64,000 bases of DNA from Bin5 sp965208965. GTDB lineage: Bacteria; Chloroflexota; Anaerolineae; Caldilineales; Caldilineaceae. The stretch is taken from positions 5,146,001-5,210,000 of the forward strand of contig OZ242384.1 of NCBI GenBank assembly GCA_965208965.1, read 5' to 3'. The position numbers and the translations under genes were made by a program. This document shows, in pieces, positions 16,904 to 24,160 of this stretch (within the stretch, counting starts at the first letter, position 1; every line of letters starts with the position of its first letter). The notes under the pieces are model-generated. The model searched no databases. It was not told the DNA's origin and worked only from the letters and a program-made list of their open reading frames with translations.

Positions 16904-17125
16904 CCAGTTGCGCGCATACTGTAGCGCACATGCGGCTAATGTGCCACATTTCGACAGTACATTTTCTTCTCTGCCATCGCTCCTTTTCAACAGTGCCTGT
17001 ACCCGCAGCCACGCCTCACGCCACGCCTTTGTGCCTGCCCTCTGCCGGCCATGCCCACCTCTCCGCCATACCCCTCAATCTGCCGTTCCATTGACCACTA
17101 ACCACTGTCTACTGCCGTTCTGACT

Positions 17126-17147
17126 ACTGCAGTTCCACTGCAGTTCC
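17126..17147. repeat. 11-bp tandem direct repeat upstream of rpsT
   Basis: ACTGCAGTTCC occurs twice without a gap, at 17126-17136 and 17137-17147, and a degenerate copy (ACTGCCGTTCT) starts at 17111. The repeat ends 17 bases before the rpsT -35 box, where activator sites often sit. The rest of the 390-base spacer (16871-17260) is pyrimidine-rich and shows no gene. Confidence 0.6.
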
Positions 17148-17164
17148 GCCAGCACCGGTCAGGA

Positions 17165-17193
17165 TTGACTTTGACCCTTGCCCTTGCTAGAAT
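17165..17193 (+). promoter_or_regulatory. Sigma-70-type promoter of rpsT
   Basis: TTGACT (17165-17170), a 17-base spacer and TAGAAT (17188-17193) form a near-consensus promoter. Transcription would start near 17200, giving a leader of about 60 bases that contains a hairpin (GCGGCCC AA GGGCCGC, 17232-17247) just before the rpsT ribosome-binding site. Confidence 0.7.
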
Positions 17194-17260
17194 GGACGCA
17201 ACTGTCGTTCAACAGGGTAATCACAGAAGGAGCGGCCCAAGGGCCGCGGTGGAGACACAG

Positions 17261-17527
17261 ATGCCGAATATCAGATCAGCCGCTAAGCGGGCGCGCCAGG
17301 ACCTGCGGCGCCGCGACCGCAATCGAGGATATCGCAGCGCCGCCCGAACAGCTGTGAAGAGGGCGCGTGAATCAATTGAAGACGCCGATCCGGAGGCGCC
17401 TGAGGCAGTACGTCAGGCTTACGTGGCGTTGGACAAGGCTGCCCAACGCGGGGCCATTCATGCCAACAATGCCGCACGCCGAAAGAGCAGACTGAAGCGC
17501 CAGCAAAAGAAAGCTCTGGCAGAATAA
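17261..17527 (+). CDS. rpsT: 30S ribosomal protein S20
   Basis: The 88-residue basic protein starts MPNIRSAAKRARQDLRRRDRN and ends in Lys/Arg-rich helices (NNAARRKSRLKRQQKK), which is the pattern of S20, a primary 16S rRNA-binding protein of the 30S subunit. The ATG at 17261 follows GGTGGAG at the expected distance. The longer open frame upstream overlaps the promoter and is not used. It is a single-gene unit with a strong promoter and an intrinsic terminator about 75 bases after the stop. The GC-rich inverted repeat in its leader could let S20 control its own translation, as it does in E. coli, though the mechanism here is inferred. Confidence 0.95.
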   Translation: MPNIRSAAKRARQDLRRRDRNRGYRSAARTAVKRARESIEDADPEAPEAVRQAYVALDKAAQRGAIHANNAARRKSRLKRQQKKALAE

Positions 17528-17600
17528 ATGCAGTTCAGTTTCAGCCAGGGATCTGTCCCGGATTGAGCCGAACCGGGACAAGAAGAGTTTCCTAAGTCAT

Positions 17601-17631
17601 GCCGCCTGTGATCGCATCAGGCGGCTTTTTT
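17601..17631 (+). terminator. Intrinsic terminator after rpsT
   Basis: An 8-bp stem GCCGCCTG/CAGGCGGC with a 9-base loop is followed directly by TTTTTT. It separates rpsT from the convergent nth gene. Confidence 0.88.
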
Positions 17632-17648
17632 GCGCTCTTGAATCCTGG

Positions 17649-18350
17649 TCAGGAAGGAACGTTCGCCCAGTCGCCGGCACGCGCATTGTAGTCGCACTCA
17701 TCGTTCAGTACGCAGACCGCGCAGCGGGGCGTGCGGGCAATGCAGACCGACCGGCCGTGGCGAATCAGGTTCATGTGCAGGCAAAAATAGGTATCCTCCG
17801 GCAGCGTCTCTTCCCACGTTCCCTTTATCTTCTCCGCGGACGCGCGCCGGCCGCTCATGCCCAGGCGCTGGGTCACGCGCTGAACGTGCGTGTCGACTGG
17901 AAAGGCTGCCATGCCATAGCTGAACAGAAGGACGATGCTGGCGGTCTTGTGGCCTACGCCGGGAAAACGCTGCAGGTAGGTCTGGGCGGCTGCCGGCGAC
18001 ATCTCGCGCACGTGGTCCAGGCTGTAGCGGCCCTTTTCCCTGTGTAGAATCTCCAAGGTCTCGACAATGTGGGGGCCCTTCTGGTTGTACATCCCGGCGA
18101 CGCGGATGGCGTCTTTGACCTCCTCGAGGGGCGCGGTGCGCACGGCGTCCCAGTCGCTTGCGAAGCGAGTCTTGAGCGTTTCGAACGCTCTACCCGAATT
18201 GCGATCGTTGGTATTGGCGCTGAGGATTGTCTGGATCAGCTGCTCGAAGCCGGAACGCGTTGGTCTCCACTCCGGTTCACCGTACTCTTCCACCAGAAGT
18301 TCGTAGATCTTGCGGGCCTTGGATTCCAGCTCGCGTTCTTTCTCTGCCAT
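17649..18350 (-). CDS. nth: Endonuclease III, DNA base-excision repair glycosylase/AP lyase
   Basis: The 233-residue enzyme removes oxidised pyrimidines and nicks the abasic site. The helix-hairpin-helix with catalytic Lys is LQRFPGVGHKTASIV, and the catalytic Asp is in FPVDTHVQRVTQRLG. The C-terminal [4Fe-4S] cluster is complete: C-x6-C-x2-C-x5-C (CIARTPRCAVCVLNDEC). Length matches the family. It ends just past the rpsT terminator and begins 39 bases after the end of alr on the same strand, so nth may be the last gene of a PHP-alr-nth transcript. Confidence 0.94.
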   Translation of the reverse strand: MAEKERELESKARKIYELLVEEYGEPEWRPTRSGFEQLIQTILSANTNDRNSGRAFETLKTRFASDWDAVRTAPLEEVKDAIRVAGMYNQKGPHIVETLEILHREKGRYSLDHVREMSPAAAQTYLQRFPGVGHKTASIVLLFSYGMAAFPVDTHVQRVTQRLGMSGRRASAEKIKGTWEETLPEDTYFCLHMNLIRHGRSVCIARTPRCAVCVLNDECDYNARAGDWANVPS

Positions 18351-18389
18351 TGTTATCCCGCTGGCGGTCCGGACGCTCGAAACCAGACT

Positions 18390-19559
18390 TCAAATCGCAA
18401 CGCGGGGAAGCCGCGCCATCAGCCGACTGGCCACTTCGTAGTTGTTCGTTTCCAGGCGTACGGCGGCATCCTCCGCCGAAATGGCTGCGCCCTGCTGACC
18501 GCCGATCAAAACGACCTCGTCGTCGCGGGCAACTGGGATACCGGCCTCTATGAGTTCAGTCACGTCAGCGAAGGCATGGTCCATGCAGACCCGGCCCACG
18601 ACAGGCGCCTGGCGGCCGCCTATGAGCACGCTCTTCCAAGTACGGGGGCTACGGGGAAAGCCATCGGCGTAGCCCACCGGAACAACGGCCACGGTTCGGG
18701 GGTCGGGGGCCCGCCAGGCGTTGCCGTAGGACACCGGTTCGCCGGGACTCAGGCGGCGAACCTGGGCTATGCGTGCTTTCCAACTCAGCACTGGTCGGAA
18801 TTCCCGCGGCGCCGGCGTCTCATCGCTCGGTGAAAGACCATAAAGAAGGATCCCGCAGCGGACCGCGTCCAAATGCGCCTCTGGCAGGTCAATTGTAGCT
18901 GCTGAGTTAGCGGCATGGGCAATGGGGGGCCGGCAGCCGGCGCGCCTGAGCTGTTCCAGCAGTGAAGTAAAGCGATGGAGCTGCATACGGCTGTACTCTT
19001 TATTGGCCTCATCAGCCGTACTGAAATGCGTATAGATGCCTTCCAACCGTAGACTTGCACGCTCGGAGAGCAGTTTACACAGCGCGGGCGCGTCGGCGGG
19101 GTCGATACCCAGACGGTGCATTCCCGTATCTACTTTGAGATGCACGGTCAATTCTTGACCGCTGCGGTCGGCGACGGCGGCGAAGGCAAGGGCAGCGCGA
19201 GTTTCGTAGACGGATACGGCGAGATCGTAAGCCAGCAGCGTTTCGGCCAGTTCCGGAGGCGTGTATCCGAGCAGAAGAATGGGGGCGCGCACGCCCGCCC
19301 GACGCAGAGAGATTGCCTCGTTCACCGCGGCGACCGCGAGGCGGTCTGCGCCGGCCTCCAAAGCGGCCGGCGCAACAAGCTCGGCGCCGTGGCCGTATGC
19401 ATTGGCCTTCACAACCGCATAGAGAATCCTGCGGGGTCCTGTACGCCGCCGAAGTTCCGCTACGTTGTTAGCCAGTGCGTCAAGATCGATCTCCAGCCAG
19501 GTTGGGCGTGAGATCTGGTGCAACGGAAGCTGCTCAGAAGGAGATTTTGTGGCTACCAT
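18390..19559 (-). CDS. alr: Alanine racemase
   Basis: The 389-residue PLP enzyme makes D-alanine for peptidoglycan. The PLP lysine is Lys51 in AVVKANAYGHG; the second catalytic base, Tyr, is in VSYGNAWRA; HLKVDTGMHRLG and HAANSA are further family signatures. The ATG at 19559 overlaps the stop of the upstream PHP gene by seven bases (ATGGTAG), so translation is probably coupled. A GTG at 19586 would extend it by nine residues and overlap more. Presence of Alr indicates a peptidoglycan-like wall, or at least D-alanine use. It sits between the PHP gene and nth on the minus strand. Confidence 0.94.
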   Translation of the reverse strand: MVATKSPSEQLPLHQISRPTWLEIDLDALANNVAELRRRTGPRRILYAVVKANAYGHGAELVAPAALEAGADRLAVAAVNEAISLRRAGVRAPILLLGYTPPELAETLLAYDLAVSVYETRAALAFAAVADRSGQELTVHLKVDTGMHRLGIDPADAPALCKLLSERASLRLEGIYTHFSTADEANKEYSRMQLHRFTSLLEQLRRAGCRPPIAHAANSAATIDLPEAHLDAVRCGILLYGLSPSDETPAPREFRPVLSWKARIAQVRRLSPGEPVSYGNAWRAPDPRTVAVVPVGYADGFPRSPRTWKSVLIGGRQAPVVGRVCMDHAFADVTELIEAGIPVARDDEVVLIGGQQGAAISAEDAAVRLETNNYEVASRLMARLPRVAI

Positions 19560-20452
19560 CCGTTCAAGTCTCGAAGCCCCTGCCACTGCTCCAGTTCAAG
19601 GCCGGTCTCGCCGAGACGGTTCGGCTTGCGTTCGCCGTGATAATCGCTGCCGCCAGTTTGAAAAAGGCCGAACCGAGCTGCCAGCTCGGCAAAGCAGGCA
19701 ATCGGCCTGTCTGTCGAGTCTCTTCCTTCAGGAGCATAAGGATACTGGATTTCCAGTCCGTCCAGACCGACGTCAACCAGGCGGGCCAGCGACTCTTCTA
19801 GGCTGCGTATGCGCCGGTATATGCCGGGATGGGCCAGAACAGCCTTTCCGCCGGCAACGTGAGTCAATTCGATGGCTTCGATGACGCCCAGAATGAAGGA
19901 ACGGGGCACGTGTGTGGGGTTTTCGGCGTCGGAGGCGAGATACTTCTGGAAAACGTCGCTCAGGGATGTGAATTCTTGCGGGTTGTATTTGAGAGCGATC
20001 TGAGCGATGTGGGGTCGGCCCGGTACGCCTCCCGCCAGCGCCAGAACTTCGTCGACCGGCACATGAAGACCGTAGCTCTGGAGACGCTCGACCTGGCGCG
20101 ACTTCTGGTCAATGCGGGCCTCCTTCAACCGGTTCATCGTATCGAGGAGGTCTGAATTGGTCGGATCGATGCCATAGCCAAGGATGTCGAAGTCCCGAAA
20201 GTCATTCTCGCGGTCACGGGCGGTACTGAATTCGACAGCCGGCAGCACGTGCACACCAACTTCGGCCCCGTGAGCCTGCGCGTCGGCAACACCGAGAACG
20301 CTGTCATGGTCGGTCACCGCCAGAACGCGGATTCCCTGCTCCGAGGCTTTGCGGACCAGCTCTTCCGGTGTGTCGGTGCCGTCTGAACAGTTGCTGTGAA
20401 CTTGCAAGTCCACCGGGTAGACTCGAGGGAAACTGTCGGGCTGTACTTCCAT
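19553..20452 (-). CDS. PHP domain phosphoesterase (YciV/RNase AM-like)
   Basis: The 299-residue protein carries the polymerase-and-histidinol-phosphatase fold. Metal-binding motifs are visible: DLQVHSNCSDGTDTPEEL near residue 16, AVTDHDSV near 45, and later AGGKAVLAHPG and SDYHGE. Standalone PHP proteins with HSNCSDG act on nucleoside 3',5'-bisphosphates or trim RNA 5' ends, which suggests nucleic-acid turnover. The exact activity is inferred. The start has no striking ribosome-binding site. It follows the candidate 6S RNA terminator by about 75 bases and overlaps the start of alr. Confidence 0.84.
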   Translation of the reverse strand: MEVQPDSFPRVYPVDLQVHSNCSDGTDTPEELVRKASEQGIRVLAVTDHDSVLGVADAQAHGAEVGVHVLPAVEFSTARDRENDFRDFDILGYGIDPTNSDLLDTMNRLKEARIDQKSRQVERLQSYGLHVPVDEVLALAGGVPGRPHIAQIALKYNPQEFTSLSDVFQKYLASDAENPTHVPRSFILGVIEAIELTHVAGGKAVLAHPGIYRRIRSLEESLARLVDVGLDGLEIQYPYAPEGRDSTDRPIACFAELAARFGLFQTGGSDYHGERKPNRLGETGLELEQWQGLRDLNGW

Positions 20453-20528
20453 TGCGTTACTGTCCGATCGCTGCTGTATGGCGGAGTTGGGCTACCCAAT
20501 TGCGCCGCGGCGCGGGTAGAACATAAAG

Positions 20529-20553
20529 AAAAACGTCCGGGTGGCCCCGGACG
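20529..20553 (-). terminator. Intrinsic terminator of the 6S-like RNA
   Basis: On the minus strand a 7-bp stem CGTCCGG/CCGGACG is followed by TTTTT at 20533-20529. It ends the small RNA before the PHP gene starts at 20452. Confidence 0.85.
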
Positions 20554-20556
20554 CTT

Positions 20557-20746
20557 TCCAACCCCGCAATGTCGTGTGATCCAGTGGGTACGAACCGAGG
20601 TTCGTAGGTGGGCGCCGGCTGGTCGCTTCCGTCTTGCCCTTTCCCGCGATGGGCGGGCTATCACATCCACGTACCTTCGCCTTGCTCCCGTGTTTCTGGT
20701 GTTGGTTCGCCCTCAAACTAGCCAATCACGGGCATTGCAGGGCTGC
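20557..20746 (-). ncRNA. ssrS: Candidate 6S RNA (RNA polymerase regulator)
   Basis: About 190 bases between a strong promoter and an intrinsic terminator fold like 6S RNA. The 5' end GCAGCCCUGCAAUG pairs with the 3' end CAUUGCGGGGUUGG to form a closing stem of about 13 pairs with two G-U pairs. After a small internal loop GUGAUU pairs with GGAUCAC. A central bulge follows, whose 3' side holds the hairpin UACGAAC-CUCG-GUUCGUA, as in the E. coli molecule. The upper arm begins with GGGCG/CGCCC and contains CCCGC-CCAUC-GCGGG. Length, ends and architecture fit; primary sequence is not diagnostic. 6S RNA mimics an open promoter and sequesters housekeeping RNA polymerase in stationary phase. Confidence 0.7.
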
Positions 20747-20752
20747 ACAGAA

Positions 20753-20782
20753 ACTATAGCACAGTTGGAAACAGGCTGCCAA
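20753..20782 (-). promoter_or_regulatory. Sigma-70-type promoter of the 6S-like RNA
   Basis: Minus strand: TTGGCA (20782-20777), 18-base spacer, TATAGT (20758-20753). The predicted start, seven bases on at 20746, coincides with the first base of the RNA's closing stem. Confidence 0.72.
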
Positions 20783-20942
20783 ACAAGATTTCGGCACAGT
20801 GTGGGCCTGCCGGCCGGCAACGATGGACGGCGTCGCCCCTTCAATCGCTCTCGGCGCCGGCTGCACTGCGTAGCCGGGTTCAGAACGTTTTCATGAGTAT
20901 CACCAGACGCGAAGTTGGGCGCGAGCAGCTGAGGCCCTCCTC

Positions 20943-22814
20943 TCACTTTGCACTTTCCTCCTGCTCTCTGACAGCGATATGCAGTTCCGCGAGCTGTTCG
21001 TCTTCAACAAGGCTCGGGGCTTCCAGGAGAAGGTCTGTCCCGGTTGCGGTCTTGGGAAAGGCCATTACCTCACGAATGCTCTGGGCATCTGCGAAGAGGG
21101 CGACTACTCGCTCGATTCCCATAGCGATTCCTCCGTGCGGCGGCGCCCCGTATTGGAAGGCTTCAAGCATATGGCCGAACTGTTCGTCCACTTCACTCTC
21201 GCTCAATCCCAGTCGTTGGAACATCCGCATCTGCTGGTCGCTACGGTGGATGCGGATACTGCCGCCTCCGATCTCCCAGCCGTTGAGAACGATATCATAG
21301 GCCTTGGCCTTGACGTCGGCAGGGCGCTGCTCGAGGATGCTCCAGTCCTCGTCGCGGGCACTGGTAAATGGATGATGGATGGCGCCCCAGCGATCTTCGT
21401 CTCTGTCGTATCCGAGCAGAGGGAAGTCAACCACCCAGCAAAAGGCCAGGAGATCCGAACTGATCATGTCGGTGCGTGCGCCGATCTCCAGGCGCAGGTT
21501 GGCGAGTGCAGGATTTGTCACGCCTTCTTCGTCTGCCACAAGGAGAATCAGGTCCCCCTTTTCGGCGTCAGAGGCTGTGACTATGCCTACGATCTCCTCT
21601 TCTCCGAGGAACTTGATGATCGGACTGCGCAGGCTCTCCACCGAATAAGTTCCGTCGGCGGCGGCTTCCCCGGGAAGGCCGATCCAAGCCAATCCTTTGG
21701 CCCCGTAGGGTTTCACGTATTCGATCAGCCCGTCGATCTCTTTGCGGCTCAGATCCGCCCCCTGCGGGAACAAAACGCCCTTGACGATGCCGCCAGCCGC
21801 CACGGCGTTCTTGAACACACCGAATCGACTGTTGCGAACCAGGTCGGTAACTTCGAAGAGCTGGAGCCCAAAGCGAATGTCGGGGCGGTCGATGCCGTAT
21901 TTGGCCATTGCCTCGTCGTAGCTCATGACCGGGAACGGGGTCTGCTGGACCGGCTTGTCGCTGATCTTTGCGGACAGTTTGATGAGCATCTCTTCGATGA
22001 GGGCCATTATGTCGGCGGCCTCGACAAAGCTCATTTCCAGGTCCAGCTGTGTGAACTCGGGCTGGCGGTCGGCGCGCAGGTCCTCGTCGCGAAAACAGCG
22101 GGCGATCTGAAAGTAGCGCTCGAAGCCGGCAATCATCAGCAGCTGCTTCATCTGCTGCGGAGACTGTGGCAGCGCGTAGAACCGGCCCGCATGAATGCGG
22201 CTGGGCACGACAAAGTCGCGTGCGCCTTCCGGTGTGCTTTTTAGCAGGATCGGCGTCTCGACCTCGAGAAAGTCCCTTTCGTAGAAATAGTTGCGAATGA
22301 AGCGGACAATCTCGTGCCGCAGCCGCAGATTCTCGGCCAGCTTGGGTCGGCGCAGGTCGAGGTAGCGATACTTCAGCCGCACCGCCTCATCGACCTCGTC
22401 TCCCTGACTGCCGCTGATCACGAAGGGCGGTGTACGGGCTTCGCTCAGGATTTCCAGCTCGCTGGCAATGACCTCGATTTCCCCTGTTTCCAGCTCCGGG
22501 TTTTCGAAGCCTTCCGGCCGCTTCTGTACCGAGCCGTTCACTTTGACAACAAATTCGCTGCGCACCTGGGAAGCGACTTCAAGCGCTTCCGAACAGGCAT
22601 TGCCATTGCCGGAGCCATTCGACGAATTGGCCGCATTCGGCAGATCGAGTACTGGGTCATCCGAAATCGTGACCTGTGTGATGCCAAAACGGTCGCGCAA
22701 GTCCAGGAAAATCAATCCGCCGTGATCGCGGCGGCGGTTGACCCACCCGGAAAGAGTGACCGCCTTCCCGATATCGCTGGCTCGCAGTTCGCCACAAGTA
22801 TGGGTCTTCAGCAT
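20943..22814 (-). CDS. aspS: Aspartyl-tRNA synthetase
   Basis: The 623-residue class II synthetase has an N-terminal OB anticodon-binding domain (VTLSGWVNRRRDHGGLIFLDLRD split over the first 50 residues), motif 2 in FRDEDLRADRQPEFTQLD, the bacterial GAD insertion, and motif 3 in GIAMGIERVVAL. It charges tRNA-Asp. The start at 22814 is chosen because GGAG lies eight bases upstream and a consensus promoter ends near 22936; the longer frame to 22964 runs into that promoter. A 24-residue Asn/Gly/Ser-rich insertion (about residues 43-60) in the OB domain is unusual. Whether it is discriminating for Asp versus Asn cannot be told. Confidence 0.96.
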   Translation of the reverse strand: MLKTHTCGELRASDIGKAVTLSGWVNRRRDHGGLIFLDLRDRFGITQVTISDDPVLDLPNAANSSNGSGNGNACSEALEVASQVRSEFVVKVNGSVQKRPEGFENPELETGEIEVIASELEILSEARTPPFVISGSQGDEVDEAVRLKYRYLDLRRPKLAENLRLRHEIVRFIRNYFYERDFLEVETPILLKSTPEGARDFVVPSRIHAGRFYALPQSPQQMKQLLMIAGFERYFQIARCFRDEDLRADRQPEFTQLDLEMSFVEAADIMALIEEMLIKLSAKISDKPVQQTPFPVMSYDEAMAKYGIDRPDIRFGLQLFEVTDLVRNSRFGVFKNAVAAGGIVKGVLFPQGADLSRKEIDGLIEYVKPYGAKGLAWIGLPGEAAADGTYSVESLRSPIIKFLGEEEIVGIVTASDAEKGDLILLVADEEGVTNPALANLRLEIGARTDMISSDLLAFCWVVDFPLLGYDRDEDRWGAIHHPFTSARDEDWSILEQRPADVKAKAYDIVLNGWEIGGGSIRIHRSDQQMRMFQRLGLSESEVDEQFGHMLEAFQYGAPPHGGIAMGIERVVALFADAQSIREVMAFPKTATGTDLLLEAPSLVEDEQLAELHIAVREQEESAK

Positions 22815-22935
22815 AGCAATGCTCCGTAAGGTTGAAACGATCCGATGGCGCGGTGTGTGAACGAACAGTGCCAACGAGGCGTCTGAGCTCGCGGCGTGCT
22901 GCAGCGTACACGTTCTTGCGCGCATATAAAGCTCA

Positions 22936-22964
22936 ATTATAGATGGGACACGTGGGCGATGCAA
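22936..22964 (-). promoter_or_regulatory. Sigma-70-type promoter of aspS
   Basis: Minus strand: TTGCAT (22964-22959), 17-base spacer, perfect TATAAT (22941-22936). Transcription would begin near 22929, leaving a leader of about 115 bases before the aspS ATG. Confidence 0.72.
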
Positions 22965-23009
22965 TTTATTGACCGGGTACGGCTGTCTATTGTGATGTCC
23001 GGCCGGGAC

Positions 23010-23038
23010 TTGACTTGAAGTTGGATGGCCTGTATCGT
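23010..23038 (+). promoter_or_regulatory. Promoter of the beta-propeller gene
   Basis: TTGACT (23010-23015), a 17-base spacer and TATCGT (23033-23038) point to the gene at 23109. It is back to back with the aspS promoter. Confidence 0.55.
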
Positions 23039-23108
23039 AATGAATTTGGAAGGCCGGTGTTCAGAAGGCCGGCATTGGATTCGCCCAACAGATGATGAGG
23101 AGCATGCC

Positions 23109-23789
23109 ATGCCGGTAAAGATCGCGCAGGTAGAAAAGCGGTTTGCCAGTCCGGGGCCGCATCCCAACGGACTCCAGGCCAGCAAAGACGGGCTGTGGTG
23201 CATAGACCAGGGCAACGAGCGGCTCTACCGGCAGGACTTTGAAACGGGAGAGGTCCTGTTCGATGTCCAGACCGACACGGTCAAGTCGAGCGGAATTACC
23301 GTGGGAGGCGGCTATGTCTGGATCGCGTCCACCTACGAAAGGAAGATCGCGCAACTGGATGCAGAAACCGGCCGGACTGTAGCCAAGTACAGCTCACCCG
23401 GGGCCGGCGTGGTGGCGTGGCGGGAGGGCGCGACGGACGCCCAGGAGACAGGGGCCCATGGCCTCGAATGGCGCGACGGCAGGCTGTATGTCGCTTCTCC
23501 GCCTTCACAGATGGTGCACGTCATGGATCCGGAAGGCTGGCAGGAGGTGTCCAGTATTCGGGTACCGGGGCTGCGAGTACACGGCATCGCATGGTCGGAG
23601 GATGGGAAACTTTGGTCTGCGGATACTTCTGCGGGCACGGTCTGCCTCCTGGATCCTGAGAGCGGACGAATCTTTGATGTGATTCGAGTCGAGGCGCCAG
23701 ACGAAATTCATGGCATGACAATCCACGATGGTGTACTGTGGTTCTGTAATGCGGAAACTTGCGAGATTGGCAGGCTCCTGGTCGCGTGA
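23109..23789 (+). CDS. Beta-propeller (SMP-30/streptogramin lyase-like) protein
   Basis: The 226-residue protein consists of repeated four-strand blades, each with a pattern such as GLWCIDQGNERLYRQD, GGYVWIASTYERKIAQLD, GRLYVASPPSQMVHVMD and GKLWSADTSAGTVCLLD. Glycine, Trp-Ile and Asp occur at fixed places, as in NHL/SMP-30/Vgb-like propellers. No signal peptide is visible, so it probably acts in the cytoplasm. Some relatives are lactonases or sugar-binding proteins, but I see no decisive catalytic set. The ATG is preceded by GATGAGGAGC. It lies between aspS (divergent) and the ABC importer, which has its own promoter. Confidence 0.72.
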   Translation: MPVKIAQVEKRFASPGPHPNGLQASKDGLWCIDQGNERLYRQDFETGEVLFDVQTDTVKSSGITVGGGYVWIASTYERKIAQLDAETGRTVAKYSSPGAGVVAWREGATDAQETGAHGLEWRDGRLYVASPPSQMVHVMDPEGWQEVSSIRVPGLRVHGIAWSEDGKLWSADTSAGTVCLLDPESGRIFDVIRVEAPDEIHGMTIHDGVLWFCNAETCEIGRLLVA

Positions 23790-23999
23790 TTTTCCCAGTC
23801 TTGGCGGGTTGCTTTGTTCCGCAACTGCCATTGCCGGAGGACTGACGGAAGTACGGGTTGTCGTTGCAAACTGAAGGTGAACTGTTGCCGGTGCCAGTCC
23901 GATGCGGAATGGACGGTTGGCGGCCTTTCCTACCTCCCCAATGTTGATCTCTCCTTAACCGAACGTCAGAACAGAAGTGCAATAATGGGAGCAACCCGC

Positions 24000-24021
24000 G
24001 GCAAGCCGCCGGGGGCTTGCC
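24000..24021 (+). terminator. Possible weak terminator after the beta-propeller gene
   Basis: An 8-bp perfect stem GGCAAGCC/GGCTTGCC with a 6-base loop is followed by ATTGTTCATTT, which is only moderately T-rich. It lies between the propeller gene and the ABC importer promoter. Confidence 0.35.
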
Positions 24022-24071
24022 ATTGTTCATTTGCAGAAGGGTAGGCCCGTTCCTGACGCGGGGCTCTTTCG

Positions 24072-24100
24072 TTGACGAGATGCCCGGCTTGCACTATACT
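24072..24100 (+). promoter_or_regulatory. Sigma-70-type promoter of the first sugar ABC importer operon
   Basis: TTGACG (24072-24077), a 17-base spacer and TATACT (24095-24100) make a near-consensus promoter. Transcription would start near 24107, downstream of the ATG codons at 24080 and 24101, so these cannot be the start of the permease. Confidence 0.7.
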
Positions 24101-24160
24101 ATGGGCGCAAAATCCGGCGTAGGCGCATTGGCTCTGCAGAACTGGGAAAGCGGTTTCCAC

